In this document: positions 27,516 to 39,351 of the stretch, piece by piece
Layout: every line of letters begins with the position of its first letter
Position numbering within the stretch: the stretch's first letter is position 1
From: a marine gamma proteobacterium HTCC2089
GTDB taxonomy: Bacteria; Pseudomonadota; Gammaproteobacteria; Pseudomonadales; Azotimanducaceae
Direction: 5' to 3'
DNA: 64,000 nucleotides
NCBI GenBank assembly: GCA_905182905.1
Contig: CAJJDH010000011.1
Location: forward strand, 1 to 64,000
Translations under genes and position numbers: made by a program
The notes under the pieces: model-generated
Told to the model about the DNA's origin: nothing
The model's input: only the letters and a program-made list of their open reading frames with translations
Databases searched by the model: none

Positions 27516-28418
27516 TTACTTGTAGAAGGGCACTTCGCCCGCCGGTCGAGTTTTGAAGCGACGATGCATCCATAAATACTGTGCCGGTACATTTCTAAGC
27601 TCGGCTTCCAACATACTATTTAGTCGCGTTGCATCAGCTAGATCGTCACCGGATGGGAAGTTGTCCAATACAGGGGTGAATTTGAGTGTCCAAGTTTGGC
27701 TGCTAAGGTCCCTAAATTGATGCAGCATCAATACAGCAGACTTATTTTTTCCTGCTAGGCGGCTACTCATTGTTATGGTGGCAGTATCGATGCCGAAAAA
27801 TGGCGCAAAGACAGAATGTTTGATGCCGTAGTCTTGATCCGCCGCATACCACATGCCTCGGCCTTGTTTGAGTCGTTTGAGTATCTGGCGCATATCGCTA
27901 CGTTCCACTACGCCGTCAAAAAATGCTCTACGGCCATTATATTGGAGGCTTTCCCATACTGGGTTTTTGTTCGAGCGATACATGACATCAACAAAACCAA
28001 AGGCGCTCAAGGGTTGGCTGGTTATATCGATTGTTGTGTAGTGGGCGCCTACTAATACAATGCCATTCCCAGCTGCGTGGGCGGCGTTTAAGTGCTCTGC
28101 ACCTTCTATTGTAAATCGATCAGCTAGGTCTCTAGAAGGGTTGAGCCAAGGCAGCGCAATTTCAACTGCGCCGATACCAGTGTGCACAAAATTTTCTCGG
28201 ACTAAGTCTTGTTGCGCTTGCTTAGTTAGCTCCGGAAAACACTTGGCAATATTTACTTCGGTGATGTGGCGTCTAGATTTGGCGAGGTGATAGGCCAAAA
28301 ACCCGACCAATCGTCCGGTAGTGAACACTGCGCTTATAGGGAGGCGTGCAACGACCCATAAGCAGCCTACCAAAATCCATTTTGGCCACTGTTTGGGAGC
28401 AAGTAGGCTTAAGTCCAA
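27516..28418 (-). CDS. LpxL/HtrB-type lipid A acyltransferase
   Basis: This inner-membrane lysophospholipid acyltransferase family member (300 aa) would add a secondary acyl chain to the Kdo2-lipid A precursor. An N-terminal hydrophobic segment spans about 12-33. The catalytic HX4D motif is His126 to Asp131 in GAHYTTID, and YRSNKNPVWE follows. It starts with TTG at 28418 and is divergent from the HldE-like/waaA pair, which also act on lipopolysaccharide. Whether it is the LpxL or LpxM type is not decidable here. Confidence 0.88.
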   Translation of the reverse strand: MDLSLLAPKQWPKWILVGCLWVVARLPISAVFTTGRLVGFLAYHLAKSRRHITEVNIAKCFPELTKQAQQDLVRENFVHTGIGAVEIALPWLNPSRDLADRFTIEGAEHLNAAHAAGNGIVLVGAHYTTIDITSQPLSAFGFVDVMYRSNKNPVWESLQYNGRRAFFDGVVERSDMRQILKRLKQGRGMWYAADQDYGIKHSVFAPFFGIDTATITMSSRLAGKNKSAVLMLHQFRDLSSQTWTLKFTPVLDNFPSGDDLADATRLNSMLEAELRNVPAQYLWMHRRFKTRPAGEVPFYK

Positions 28419-28549
28419 TTTTTTATCGTCGCTGTGATCAAGGTTAACTTTTGTATCATTGGATCTAGGTGTCGGCAGTGAGTGCTATTGGGTATGCTCT
28501 CTAGGATAATACAATTGTTCCAATAGCCATACAGCGCAACGAGGTTTGC

Positions 28550-29233
28550 TTGTCTCTTTTATCGCTCAACACCATTGATGCCCTAGCGCCAACTAACGGT
28601 CACATATTAGTAGTGGGAGATATTTGGCTAGACCATGCGCAGTTGTCTAATCGCGATCGTGCACAAAACCTCTTTCAATCGCCTCAAAGCGCTGGGCTGG
28701 GCTTGGCTCTTGCCCTGCAATCTGCAAGCACCCCATGTACTTTTGTCAGCTATGTGGGGGACGATGGCTTGGGTGATCTGGTGCATGACGCTCTTGTAAA
28801 CGCTGGTGTACTCTGTGATTTACTGGCAATTAAGGAGTGGGCTACTTATACCAGCGCATTGGATTTTGTTGATAAAGCTGAAGTTGATACACCAGCAATT
28901 GCTAATATGCGTCGCCACAAAGATGAAAAAATTATTCCTATTGACGGTTTCAGTGAGTATCAGGCGCATTTACAAAACCGTAGCGAAAAATATTTGCTCA
29001 ACGCTGGAGCTTTAGTGGTAGTGGATTTAGATTTGGGCTGTATTGCCGAGCCGCGTGCGTTGAATTTTGTTGCTAAGCAAAGGGGCGTGCCTATTGTTGC
29101 CGTGGTTGGTGAACAAGCGCGGTCGCGCTATAAGGATTTTGATCTTGTCGTTTCCGCGACCGATGCAGATCTACTAAATGCTGTTGCTAACCATGTGCGG
29201 GGCTTTGTTGCTGCCACAGGTCAAAATCAGTGA
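28550..29233 (+). CDS. truncated HldE/PfkB-kinase-like protein
   Basis: The product (227 aa) resembles the first two thirds of the HldE (RfaE) kinase domain: HILVVGDIWLDHAQL matches the opening strand and loop, YVGDDGLGD the early sugar-binding region, and ALVVVDLDLG, RGVPIVAVVG and RYKDFDLVVSATDADLLNAV the later Rossmann strands. It stops before the PfkB active-site motif (GAGD) and has no cytidylyltransferase domain. The GGAANVA-type motif is also replaced. It is therefore unlikely to be an active heptose kinase. The start is TTG at 28550 with GAGG upstream, and the stop overlaps the waaA start (GTGA). Retained coupling to waaA suggests a folded partner or regulator rather than junk, but that is inference. 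Confidence 0.72.
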   Translation: MSLLSLNTIDALAPTNGHILVVGDIWLDHAQLSNRDRAQNLFQSPQSAGLGLALALQSASTPCTFVSYVGDDGLGDLVHDALVNAGVLCDLLAIKEWATYTSALDFVDKAEVDTPAIANMRRHKDEKIIPIDGFSEYQAHLQNRSEKYLLNAGALVVVDLDLGCIAEPRALNFVAKQRGVPIVAVVGEQARSRYKDFDLVVSATDADLLNAVANHVRGFVAATGQNQ

Positions 29234-30504
29234 GGTTTCTTACGCTAGGTCTTTATCGTATTTTGCTTTGGCTAGTTTTGCCGGCAGTCTACCTGCGATT
29301 ACTTTTGCGCGCGCGCCGCGAACCCGCGTACGGGCAAAGAATAAGCGAGCGTTTTGGCCAAGTGCCTGACGGTATAAAAACTGGTGCAGTTTGGTTCCAT
29401 ACAGTGTCAGCAGGTGAGTCTATCGCAGCGGCTCCTTTGATCAGCAAAATGATTAGCAGCCTACCCGAGCAAAATTACTTAGTCACCACTATGACGCCAA
29501 CTGGCAGCGAGCAGGTGCTGCGGCATCTGGGAGACAGTGTGGATCATTGTTACGCGCCATATGATTTCACTTTTGCCGTACGCAGTTTCCTGCGCAAAAC
29601 CCAGCCGCGCATGCTGGTGCTTATGGAGACTGAAATTTGGCCTAACTTAATTACACAGGCCAATGCCTTGGGTATACCTGTGTTGCTCATCAATGCGCGT
29701 ATGTCAGCGCGTTCGGCTCGAGGCTATGCGCGAATGAGCTGGTTGTCGCGGCCTGTACTTGAGGCGATCTCGCATATTGCTTGCCAGTCTGAAGAGCATA
29801 TGCAGCGCTTTGTAGGACTTGGTGTAGATGCAGGTAATGTCAGTGTTCTGGGTAGCGTGAAGTTTGACTTACAGGTGCCCGAAGATCTGCCAAAGCAAGC
29901 ATCAATTCTAAAAACCCAACTCAACCTTCGAGATCGCCCAGTATGGATTGCTGCATCTACTCACCCGGGTGAAGACGAGCAAATTATTCGCGCGCATTTG
30001 TCTCTAAGATCACAGCTGCCAGAGTTATGTCTTTTGTTAGTACCGCGCCACCCGCACAGAGTAGGGCAAATAGGCGCGCTTATTCAGCAGCATAATTTAT
30101 CTTGGAGAGCTTCGAGTGAAGGGCCAACTGCGGGTGCTTATGACGTCATTGTAGGAGATGTAATGGGCCAGCTATTGGCATTGTATAGCTTGGCGCAAGT
30201 AGCATTTGTGGGCGGCTCATTGGTAGATCATGGCGGTCATAATCCCATTGAACCTGCGCTCTTGAGACTGCCCATTGTTGCTGGCCCAGCGGATTTTAAT
30301 TTTGCCGAAGTGGCGCAATACTTTGAAGCAGCAGGAGCCTATAAAAAAGTAGGCAATGCTGATGAACTAGCCAGTGTGGTAGGTGTGCTGCTGGCGGATG
30401 ATGCAGGGCGAGAAATGATGGGTGCACAGGCGCACGAGGTAGTCATGAGCAATAAGGGTGGCACCCAGCGCACCCTTACATTATTGAGTAGTCGGCTAAC
30501 GTGA
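29230..30504 (+). CDS. waaA: 3-deoxy-D-manno-octulosonic acid (Kdo) transferase
   Basis: WaaA (424 aa, GT30 family) transfers Kdo from CMP-Kdo to lipid IVA at the inner membrane, the first step of LPS core assembly. It has an N-terminal membrane anchor (about 8-26), VWFHTVSAGESIAAAPLI with the conserved Glu, LVTTMTPTGSEQ, LVLMETEIWPNLI, and the donor-site block FVGGSLVDHGGHNPIEPA. The start is GTG at 29230, overlapping the upstream gene by 4 bp. Its 3' end overlaps the convergent tolC gene by 9 bp. Confidence 0.95.
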   Translation: MRFLTLGLYRILLWLVLPAVYLRLLLRARREPAYGQRISERFGQVPDGIKTGAVWFHTVSAGESIAAAPLISKMISSLPEQNYLVTTMTPTGSEQVLRHLGDSVDHCYAPYDFTFAVRSFLRKTQPRMLVLMETEIWPNLITQANALGIPVLLINARMSARSARGYARMSWLSRPVLEAISHIACQSEEHMQRFVGLGVDAGNVSVLGSVKFDLQVPEDLPKQASILKTQLNLRDRPVWIAASTHPGEDEQIIRAHLSLRSQLPELCLLLVPRHPHRVGQIGALIQQHNLSWRASSEGPTAGAYDVIVGDVMGQLLALYSLAQVAFVGGSLVDHGGHNPIEPALLRLPIVAGPADFNFAEVAQYFEAAGAYKKVGNADELASVVGVLLADDAGREMMGAQAHEVVMSNKGGTQRTLTLLSSRLT

Positions 30505-31911
30505 GCTTAGCGAGACCACTCTTTCAACAAGGTCATTGTCATCGACGAACTGATTCAACTCCTCAAGATCTTCTTGGGTAAGTTTGCCGGTAGACTGTTT
30601 GAGACGCATCAAATTCAACACGTAGTTGTAACGTGAATCGGCATAGTCAAATTGTGAGCTGAAAAGGCGTTGTTGTGCCTGCAATACATCAACGATGTTG
30701 CGTGTTCCTACTTCATAGCCGGTTTCAGTAGCCTCCAACGCAGATTGAGCCGACCGAATTGCTTTGAGTCTTGCGTCGACTCTAACCACATCTGTAGCCA
30801 CGGACTTAAAAAGGTTTCTGGTGTTGCGCGTGACTAAGCGTTTTTGGTTGAGTAATTGTTCGCGAGACTGTGTTACGCGAGCATTGGCTTCTCTAACCCG
30901 AGAGCGTACTACGCCGCCTTGATATAGGGGGACCGAGAGTTGTAGCGCATAAATGGTATTTTCGGTTGTAGTGTCGCCCGCGTTTGCGCCAAAAAAGTTC
31001 TGCCCGCCGGTGACGTTTTCGGCGTAGGTGGCCGTAGCATCTATTGTTGGCAAATGGTCAGAGCGTCTTGCTCTTACATCTGATTTAGCGGCAGCTAACT
31101 GTGCTGCTGCGGCTTTAATACCAAGGTTCGAGCTCATTGCGGTGCCCACCCAAGCTTCTTCGTCTTTAGGGTTGGGATTAACGATAGGCAAGCTTTGCGA
31201 GAGCCGCGCCAGCTTGTCGTACGAGCGACCAGTGAGCGTGCTGAGAGTTTCAAAGCTGATGTCGTGGTCGCTTTCTGCTTGAATGCGTCTTACCACCGTA
31301 CTGTCATAAACCGCCTGAGATTCTAGTACATCTGTAATAGCCACTAGTCCGACTTCAAAGCGCTGCTGTACTTGCTCTAGCTGCCGTTTAACCGCTGTAA
31401 CTTCAGCATCAGTTGTATCTAAGCGATCTTTGGTGCGCAAAATATTGAGATAAGCTTCAATAACACGAACGACTAAATCTTGGTTTTCAGCTTCTAGCTG
31501 CATGCTTGCCGCTTCGACTGAAGATTTAGCACTGCCTAAGGTGTACCAACTGGCCAAATTTAGTACCGGCTGGCGTAGCTGCGCGTTCCAGCTGTTGTCG
31601 TTAAACATTTCACTCGGGCCTGTTTGCCCGCCGATGAAAATGGATCGGTCTGTTTTGCTGGTATTCACAGAGCCGCCAAGTGTGGGTAGAAGTCTTGAGC
31701 GTGCCTGAGGGACCAATTCTTTGCTGGCGGCATATGAAGCATTGGCTGCGCCGAGTACTGCGTCGTTATCTTTGGCGGTTTTATAGACGTCGAGCATATT
31801 CTCGGCTGCAACCATCGGTGCGAATAGAAGACTTGCAGAGAAGAGTGCAATGGCTTTCATTGTTGTAGATTGCTTTAACGGGCGGACGATCAATGTGTTG
31901 TACTGCTGCAT
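30496..31911 (-). CDS. tolC: outer membrane channel protein TolC
   Basis: TolC (471 aa) is the trimeric outer-membrane duct for type I secretion and RND/MFS efflux. A signal peptide ends near AAENMLDVY. The two-repeat outer membrane efflux protein fold follows, with QARSRLLPTLGGSVNTS early and YEVGTRNIVDVLQAQQRL in the second repeat. A strong AGGAAG lies 6 nt before ATG at 31911. A second ATG at 31860 would give a more usual signal peptide but lacks a ribosome binding site, so I keep the longer form with an 18-residue leader extension. An extended -10 promoter lies upstream. Confidence 0.94.
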   Translation of the reverse strand: MQQYNTLIVRPLKQSTTMKAIALFSASLLFAPMVAAENMLDVYKTAKDNDAVLGAANASYAASKELVPQARSRLLPTLGGSVNTSKTDRSIFIGGQTGPSEMFNDNSWNAQLRQPVLNLASWYTLGSAKSSVEAASMQLEAENQDLVVRVIEAYLNILRTKDRLDTTDAEVTAVKRQLEQVQQRFEVGLVAITDVLESQAVYDSTVVRRIQAESDHDISFETLSTLTGRSYDKLARLSQSLPIVNPNPKDEEAWVGTAMSSNLGIKAAAAQLAAAKSDVRARRSDHLPTIDATATYAENVTGGQNFFGANAGDTTTENTIYALQLSVPLYQGGVVRSRVREANARVTQSREQLLNQKRLVTRNTRNLFKSVATDVVRVDARLKAIRSAQSALEATETGYEVGTRNIVDVLQAQQRLFSSQFDYADSRYNYVLNLMRLKQSTGKLTQEDLEELNQFVDDNDLVERVVSLSSR

Positions 31912-31963
31912 AAAACTTCCTGAATTAAATTTCGCCTACTCAGCGTCTGCTTTTAGATAGGTG

Positions 31964-31972
31964 AGTATAGCA
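31964..31972 (-). promoter_or_regulatory. candidate extended -10 promoter of tolC
   Basis: Read on the minus strand, TGCTATACT gives the TGn extended -10 element joined to a 5-of-6 -10 hexamer. It lies about 53 bp before the tolC ATG at 31911. No good -35 is present, which extended -10 promoters tolerate. Confidence 0.45.
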
Positions 31973-32375
31973 GAACCCTTGAGGGCTCTTTTGTCACTGT
32001 TACGGCACTGATGCGACGCTGTTTTCTCTCTTGTGAGCGCAGATCTGCCTAACCTTGGGTTGAAGATCTTGAAGGGCAGATCAAATACATCTTGGATTTG
32101 GACGGAGTATGCGCCCAACAACCGTTCAAGTAATGTGAATCTGCGTAATTTTGCCGGTCTATTTGGAGCCATTTTAGGGTCATTTTGAGGTCGTTTTAAG
32201 GTTATGGACGCACACTCTCATACGCAATGTACCTTTAATTCGGTCTTTTTTTCCACAGCGCTAATTTACTCGGTCATGAGCTTCCAGTTTCTACAATTAT
32301 TGTGGTCTTTGGATGGTGCCAAGCGGTCAATTTTTCCGACCAGTAGCCATTGTGCAAAGAAATGTTCTCAGCCCC

Positions 32376-32404
32376 GTGACCCAAGGCAGTCTGGTGGGTA
32401 TATT
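32376..32404 (+). promoter_or_regulatory. candidate sigma70-like promoter for yqiB-cpdA-parE
   Basis: GTGACC at 32376-32381 and TATATT at 32399-32404 are separated by 17 bp. Transcription would start near 32411, about 30 bp before the yqiB GTG. Match quality is moderate. Confidence 0.35.
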
Positions 32405-32442
32405 ATGCGTCGTTACGCGTGAATCACCACTTAGGTTAGATA

Positions 32443-32979
32443 GTGTCAGAAAAACGTCCTGAGACAGATGAAGATATTTTGAGCCGCTCCAAGACGCTTA
32501 CCCAAGGGTTTGCCAAGGGCGGTGTTTCGAGCATCCGTAAGAGAACTTATAAAGTAGATTTGTCTGCGCATATGGCGCTATGCGATATTAATTATCAGCG
32601 TATGCTCAAACTCTTTCCGTCCATGCGTGAGCAGGATGAAATGAGTATTGCATTAACGCCTGGAGCAGACGGTACGTTTTTGCTCATCAAGGTCTTAGAG
32701 CGCAGTCCATACACGACATTTTTGCACCTGATTCAGCAGCCCAAATTGAATTGGGGTAGTAGTCCGAATATGCGCATCCGAATGTACCATGATACTTCCA
32801 GCGCCGAGGTGGTGGAGTATCAACATGAGAATCGTTTCCACGGTCATTATGAATACCCTAATCAGCGTATGCGACACCCGGATGAAAAGGTGCAATTGAA
32901 TCGGTTTTTGGGTGAGTACTTGAGTCTTTGTTTGGCCATCGGTGGTGTAACCGAACCGGTAAAACTGACTTTTGAATAA
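32443..32979 (+). CDS. yqiB: DUF1249 protein YqiB
   Basis: The product (178 aa) belongs to DUF1249, a family of unknown function whose gene typically sits between nudF and cpdA. The block HMALCDINYQRMLKLFPSM, then MSIAL and the late RMRHPDEKVQLNRFLGEYL, are family features. No signal peptide or membrane segment is visible. GTG at 32443 gives the conserved N terminus. It is followed after 45 bp by cpdA and then parE, the same order as in E. coli apart from yqiA, which is missing here. Confidence 0.88.
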   Translation: MSEKRPETDEDILSRSKTLTQGFAKGGVSSIRKRTYKVDLSAHMALCDINYQRMLKLFPSMREQDEMSIALTPGADGTFLLIKVLERSPYTTFLHLIQQPKLNWGSSPNMRIRMYHDTSSAEVVEYQHENRFHGHYEYPNQRMRHPDEKVQLNRFLGEYLSLCLAIGGVTEPVKLTFE

Positions 32980-33024
32980 CCTCGACCTACATTGCAAATG
33001 TAGCAGTTTGTTGGCGGTTGGAAG

Positions 33025-33789
33025 TTGATACAGAAGGTTTTACATATCACAGATTGTCACCTTGTGGAGGCAGGCAAGACCTTGTTGGGGGTAGATACTC
33101 AGGCCTCATTGGAGGCCGTACTTGGGCAGGCCAAAGCGCAAAGTGCTTGTGATGTCGTAGTGGCTTCTGGAGATATCGTTCATGAAGGCACACCAGCCGT
33201 ATACCAGCGTTTTTTGCACACGGTAAAGCGCTTTTTTGACGTACCCTTACTATGTTTGCCAGGCAATCATGATGTGCTTGCTAATATGCATGACGCGCGG
33301 TTGCCTATGCAGGCTATAACCTTAGGGCCTTGGCTGATAGCGCCATTGGACTCCCACGTGGACAATGAGCCGTCTGCCTATATCGCGTCAGATGACCTGC
33401 TTGAGTTAACTCAAGCAATAAACGCCAGCGATGCAGAGTTTCTATTGTTGGCTACTCATCATCCAATGGTTGAGATTGGCGCGCCTTGGTTAGACAAAGA
33501 TCGCATTTTACGGGTAGATGAGTTAACAAATGCCATTGCAGCGACTCCGGGCGCTACATTGTGCGGAACAATATTTGGTCATGCCCATCAAGAGATAGAA
33601 GCTACAAGTAACTATGGCCCTCTGTTAGGGTCTCCTTCGACTTGTTTTCAGTTCGCGCCAAAGAGCGAAAAATTTTCGCTAGATGATAAAGCGCCAGGTT
33701 ATCGTTGGCTGTTTCTTGCCGCCGATGGCTGTATAACAACAAAGTTAGAGCGTTTAACAACGCACTCCTTCAAACCAACTATGAATTAG
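33025..33789 (+). CDS. cpdA: 3',5'-cyclic AMP phosphodiesterase CpdA
   Basis: This class III metallophosphoesterase (254 aa) hydrolyses cAMP and so damps CRP signalling. The metal-binding series is complete: DCH in ITDCHLVEAG, ASGDIVHEG, LPGNHDV, ATHHPMVE and FGHAHQE. TTG at 33025 is the only start near the conserved VLHITD opening, although its GGAAG lies too close to be a good ribosome binding site, so expression may be low or coupled. parE follows after 4 bp. Confidence 0.92.
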   Translation: MIQKVLHITDCHLVEAGKTLLGVDTQASLEAVLGQAKAQSACDVVVASGDIVHEGTPAVYQRFLHTVKRFFDVPLLCLPGNHDVLANMHDARLPMQAITLGPWLIAPLDSHVDNEPSAYIASDDLLELTQAINASDAEFLLLATHHPMVEIGAPWLDKDRILRVDELTNAIAATPGATLCGTIFGHAHQEIEATSNYGPLLGSPSTCFQFAPKSEKFSLDDKAPGYRWLFLAADGCITTKLERLTTHSFKPTMN

Positions 33790-33793
33790 GTAA

Positions 33794-35689
<1,896 letters not shown>

Positions 35690-35810
35690 CCATTAACGAA
35701 CAATTGCTAATAAACGTTGATTTTGACGCGAACCGAATTCTAATGGAACGCCGAAAGTCGCAGAAACTTAATTGAAGTGTTTTACACCTGACTGATAGGT
35801 ACTCGATATT

Positions 35811-38066
35811 ATGGATGACGAAATCCAAGCGCCAGAGACTGAACAACTACCGCTATCGGTCTACACCGAACGTGCGTACTTGGACTACTCTATGTACGTT
35901 ATTAACGACCGTGCGCTGCCACATATCGCGGACGGCTTAAAGCCAGTTCAGCGCCGTATTATTTATGCTATGAGCGAACTGGGTCTCAACAGCCAAGCCA
36001 AGCATGCCAAGTCTGCTAGAACAGTGGGCGATGTGTTGGGTAAGTTCCACCCTCATGGTGACAGTGCTTGCTACGAAGCTATGGTCCTAATGGCACAACC
36101 ATTTTCCTTTCGTTACCCGATGGTTGATGGGCAAGGCAATTGGGGCGCACCTGATGATCCAAAGTCATTTGCTGCTATGCGTTACACCGAAGCGCGCCTT
36201 TCGCGTTATGCAGATTTGCTTTTAACTGAGGCTCGCCAAGGCACAGTAGATTACAACCCAAACTTCGACGGTACGGTTCAGGAGCCGCGCTTGTTGCCTG
36301 CACGAGCACCGTTTGTATTGCTCAATGGCAGCACGGGTATTGCAGTTGGTATGGCGACGGACATTCCGCCGCATAACCTAAATGAAGTAGTTAGTGCTTG
36401 TGTGCACTTGCTCGACAGCCCCAAAGCCACAGATGCAGACCTGATGACTCACATTAAGGGTCCCGACTATCCTACGGATGCTCAGATCATTACGCCGCCT
36501 GCGGACATTAGGCAAATGTATGAAACAGGGAGAGGCAGCATAAAGGCGCGGGCTATTTTTCATCGAGAAGGTCCAGATGTCGTAATTACAGCACTGCCTC
36601 ACCAAGCATCACCGGCGAAACTGTTAGAAGCTATTGCTCAGCAAATGCACGCCAAGAAATTACCTATGTTGGTAGATTTACGCGATGAGTCGGATCATGA
36701 AAATCCAACTCGCTTGGTTTTGGTGCCCAAGTCTAACCGTATCGACTACGACCGACTGATGAGCCACTTGTTCGCAACGACCGATTTAGAGAAAAGCTAC
36801 AGAGTAAATCTAAATATTATTGGTCTAGACCAGCGCCCTGCAGTGAAGAGCCTGGTGCAAATACTCAAAGAGTGGTTGCGTTATCGTTTTGATGTGGTCA
36901 CTCGTCGGCTGACTTTTCGCTTAGACAAGATCAATGACCGACTGCATATTTTAGATGGCTTGCTGGTCGCATATCTTAATTTGGATGAAGTGATTCGAAT
37001 TATTCGCGAGGAAGATGAGCCGAAAGTTGAATTGATGAAACAGTTTGCGCTGAGCGAGATTCAGGCCAATGCGATTCTGGATTTGCGCCTGCGAAACTTA
37101 GCCAAACTGGAAGAGATGAAACTCACAGGCGAGAAGAGTGAGTTAGAAATTGAGAAAGCTGGTTTAGAGAAAACCTTGGGCTCCAAGGCGCGTATGCAAA
37201 CCTTGATCAAGAATGAGCTGCTGAAAGTAGCTGAAGAGTACGGTGATCCTCGCCGTTCACCGCTAGGCGAGGTCGAAGAGGCTCGGGCTTACAGCGACGA
37301 AGATCTAATTACCAATGAACCCATTACTGTCGTTTTATCAGACAAGGGCTGGGTTCGTTCAGCCAAAGGCCATGATCTTGATCCGCGCGAACTAAACTAC
37401 CGCACGGGAGATGAATTTGCTCAGGCCGTTAAGGGTCGGACCAGTGATGTGCTGATCTTTCTCGACACTCATGGTCGCACCTATAATACGCCAGGGCATA
37501 GTCTACCTTCAGCCCGTGGCCAGGGTGAGCCATTGTCTGGTCGTTTTAAGCCAAAAGAAGGTGCGCGTTTTATTGGTGTGCTGATTGGAGCGGGTGAGCA
37601 AAAGGCACTAATGGCATCAAACGCCGGATTTGGTTTTGTTGGTCAGCTGGATGATATGGTGACAAAGAACAAGGCCGGTAAAGCTTGTTTGAGTGTGCCA
37701 AATGGCGGTGTAGCCTTGCCTCCGGTGCTACTCTCACAAGAGTTGTTGGCGGCGGAAGTTAGCTATGTTGCCGCTGTAACAGATCAAGGTCGATTATTAG
37801 TATTTCCGTTAGCAGAGTTGCCTGAGCTGGCTCGCGGTAAAGGTAATCGGCTGATCAATGTACCGACGACTGCTTTTAAAGCGGGTGCCGAAGAAATGGT
37901 CGGCGTGGTGGCACTGGGTGAAAGAGACGAGTTGTTGGTTCACGCAGGTCAAAGACACTTGCGTATGAAGCCTAAAGATCTGGAGAGCTATATTGGTGAG
38001 CGTGCGCGCCGCGGTCGTAAGCTGCCTCGCGGGTTCCAAAAGGTAGATCGCCTTAGCGTAGATTAG
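35811..38066 (+). CDS. parC: DNA topoisomerase IV subunit A
   Basis: ParC (751 aa) is the DNA-cleaving subunit of topoisomerase IV. The catalytic tyrosine is Tyr125 in [10 protein letters not shown]. The quinolone-determining region reads [13 protein letters not shown], so the Ser and Glu positions that mutate in resistant strains are in the susceptible state. The C-terminal beta-pinwheel occupies about 500-740. ATG at 35811 follows a 121-bp gap that may hold its own promoter. Confidence 0.97.
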   Translation: MDDEIQAPETEQLPLSVYTERAYLDYSMYVINDRALPHIADGLKPVQRRIIYAMSELGLNSQAKHAKSARTVGDVLGKFHPHGDSACYEAMVLMAQPFSFRYPMVDGQGNWGAPDDPKSFAAMRYTEARLSRYADLLLTEARQGTVDYNPNFDGTVQEPRLLPARAPFVLLNGSTGIAVGMATDIPPHNLNEVVSACVHLLDSPKATDADLMTHIKGPDYPTDAQIITPPADIRQMYETGRGSIKARAIFHREGPDVVITALPHQASPAKLLEAIAQQMHAKKLPMLVDLRDESDHENPTRLVLVPKSNRIDYDRLMSHLFATTDLEKSYRVNLNIIGLDQRPAVKSLVQILKEWLRYRFDVVTRRLTFRLDKINDRLHILDGLLVAYLNLDEVIRIIREEDEPKVELMKQFALSEIQANAILDLRLRNLAKLEEMKLTGEKSELEIEKAGLEKTLGSKARMQTLIKNELLKVAEEYGDPRRSPLGEVEEARAYSDEDLITNEPITVVLSDKGWVRSAKGHDLDPRELNYRTGDEFAQAVKGRTSDVLIFLDTHGRTYNTPGHSLPSARGQGEPLSGRFKPKEGARFIGVLIGAGEQKALMASNAGFGFVGQLDDMVTKNKAGKACLSVPNGGVALPPVLLSQELLAAEVSYVAAVTDQGRLLVFPLAELPELARGKGNRLINVPTTAFKAGAEEMVGVVALGERDELLVHAGQRHLRMKPKDLESYIGERARRGRKLPRGFQKVDRLSVD

Positions 38067-38129
38067 GCTTTGCTAAATTAGGCGAAGGGCGTGTCTTTGT
38101 CGGCTCCGCCTGGCCGATGGTTATGGTTT

Positions 38130-39239
38130 TTAGCTGAAGCCTAAAATGAGCGTTGCTTGCTCCCTGATTAGTGAAGCCTCTTGTTCTGGTAAAGTAGTGA
38201 TGTTGAAGAGACTGCTATCTGGTGCGATATCCTCCAAAATTGGATGGCTAAACGGTTGCGCCCATGCTTGTTCGTCGCCACTCAAACTTTTAAAAACCAT
38301 TTGATCGACGAGTAGCGTATTGGCTTTGGCTAGCGATGCAAGAGTCAGGTTCTTATCTATGTCCGCTGAATTTTCCAGCTGTTGTAATTCAAGGCGCGTC
38401 GCTTCAGCTGGATTTATGTCGCTTTGGCTTTCTGACATAAAACAGCGAAATGTCCCTTGGGTTTCATATTCAGAAAGTAGTCGTTGAATAAGAAAGGCCG
38501 CGTAAACCGCTTTTAGACAACCTAACTCTTTTTTGGTCAAGACGAGGGCGATGCCTTTTTCGTCTAGCGCCAAAGCGATACCAGGATATAGAGCGCATAC
38601 CTCCTGGGCCATTTCTAGGGCGTCTTGAATAGAAGCAGCTTGAGCTTCTCGCGAAAGGGCATATTGATTATTCAGCGTCAGTGCAATGACATACACACTC
38701 TCGGACAGCGGTCCTTCCCTGGGTACTGAGACGATTGGCAACGAACGGTTACCTCTGGCGCTCAGCTGTAAAGCAACCATTGCCAAAATAGGCGTCAGCA
38801 TGACGACTACCAAACTCAGCAGCCAGCGCAACCAAGGTATCTGCCGTTGGAATGCGTCAGGATTCAGGATGATACTCACATAACCGGCTATCGTGTCGTC
38901 GAGAATAGCCGTTGCGGTGTATCTATAGGTAGGCTTTTGTATTCCGCTGGTTGTAACAATTTCATTGCCGGAGTCGTAAAAGGTGATGCCGGCAATCTCA
39001 GCATTCGAGATCACCTGATTTGCAGTAAGAGCGAGGAGAATACGTTCTTCGTCGAGTAAATCTCCAGCAGTAGTGTGCGCTAGGGTGCTGACAATACTGT
39101 TGCCATAACGATCCATTTCTACCTCTGGAGAGCCGGTGTCAAACCAGAGCAAAAACAGGCAACTACTGCACAATAAAGTGGCGACCAGTGCTGCAGGGAA
39201 TGTGGCCTTATTGGGCCGAAAGCGTTTCCACCAAGTCAT
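38130..39239 (-). CDS. Smp/YtjB-like inner membrane protein
   Basis: The product (369 aa from ATG at 39239; TTG at 39245 is an alternative) has two membrane segments, at about residues 15-33 and 137-159. They enclose a periplasmic domain of about 100 residues with ITFYDSGNEIV and YVSIILNPDAFQ, which resembles the Smp domain. A cytoplasmic domain of some 200 residues follows, which I do not recognise. Divergence from serB is the classical smp-serB arrangement, which supports the assignment. Function is unknown; a role in membrane or metabolic signalling has been suggested for relatives. Confidence 0.68.
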   Translation of the reverse strand: MTWWKRFRPNKATFPAALVATLLCSSCLFLLWFDTGSPEVEMDRYGNSIVSTLAHTTAGDLLDEERILLALTANQVISNAEIAGITFYDSGNEIVTTSGIQKPTYRYTATAILDDTIAGYVSIILNPDAFQRQIPWLRWLLSLVVVMLTPILAMVALQLSARGNRSLPIVSVPREGPLSESVYVIALTLNNQYALSREAQAASIQDALEMAQEVCALYPGIALALDEKGIALVLTKKELGCLKAVYAAFLIQRLLSEYETQGTFRCFMSESQSDINPAEATRLELQQLENSADIDKNLTLASLAKANTLLVDQMVFKSLSGDEQAWAQPFSHPILEDIAPDSSLFNITTLPEQEASLIREQATLILGFS

Positions 39240-39351
39240 TGCCAATACTTCAAGTCTGAAAGATGCACTAATTTAGCACACTACACATATATCTGGTCGC
39301 CACTAAAAGCTAAACTGTGGCGCTATTCTTACCAACATTGGGCGCTAAATT

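Larger units (their letters stand above)
31912..32442. other. 531-bp divergent intergenic region between tolC and yqiB
   Basis: No convincing gene lies here. Reading frames of 72-78 codons exist on both strands but show no recognisable motif. A nudF gene, often found next to yqiB and tolC in other gammaproteobacteria, is absent. The region carries a candidate extended -10 promoter for tolC (31964-31972, minus strand) and a candidate sigma70-like promoter for yqiB (32376-32404). The middle 400 bases hold nothing I can name. Confidence 0.6.

Noticed and set aside
31936-32172. 78-codon minus-strand frame upstream of tolC
   Set aside because: No motif, and it overlaps the likely tolC promoter; I see no similarity to nudF, which often occupies this place.
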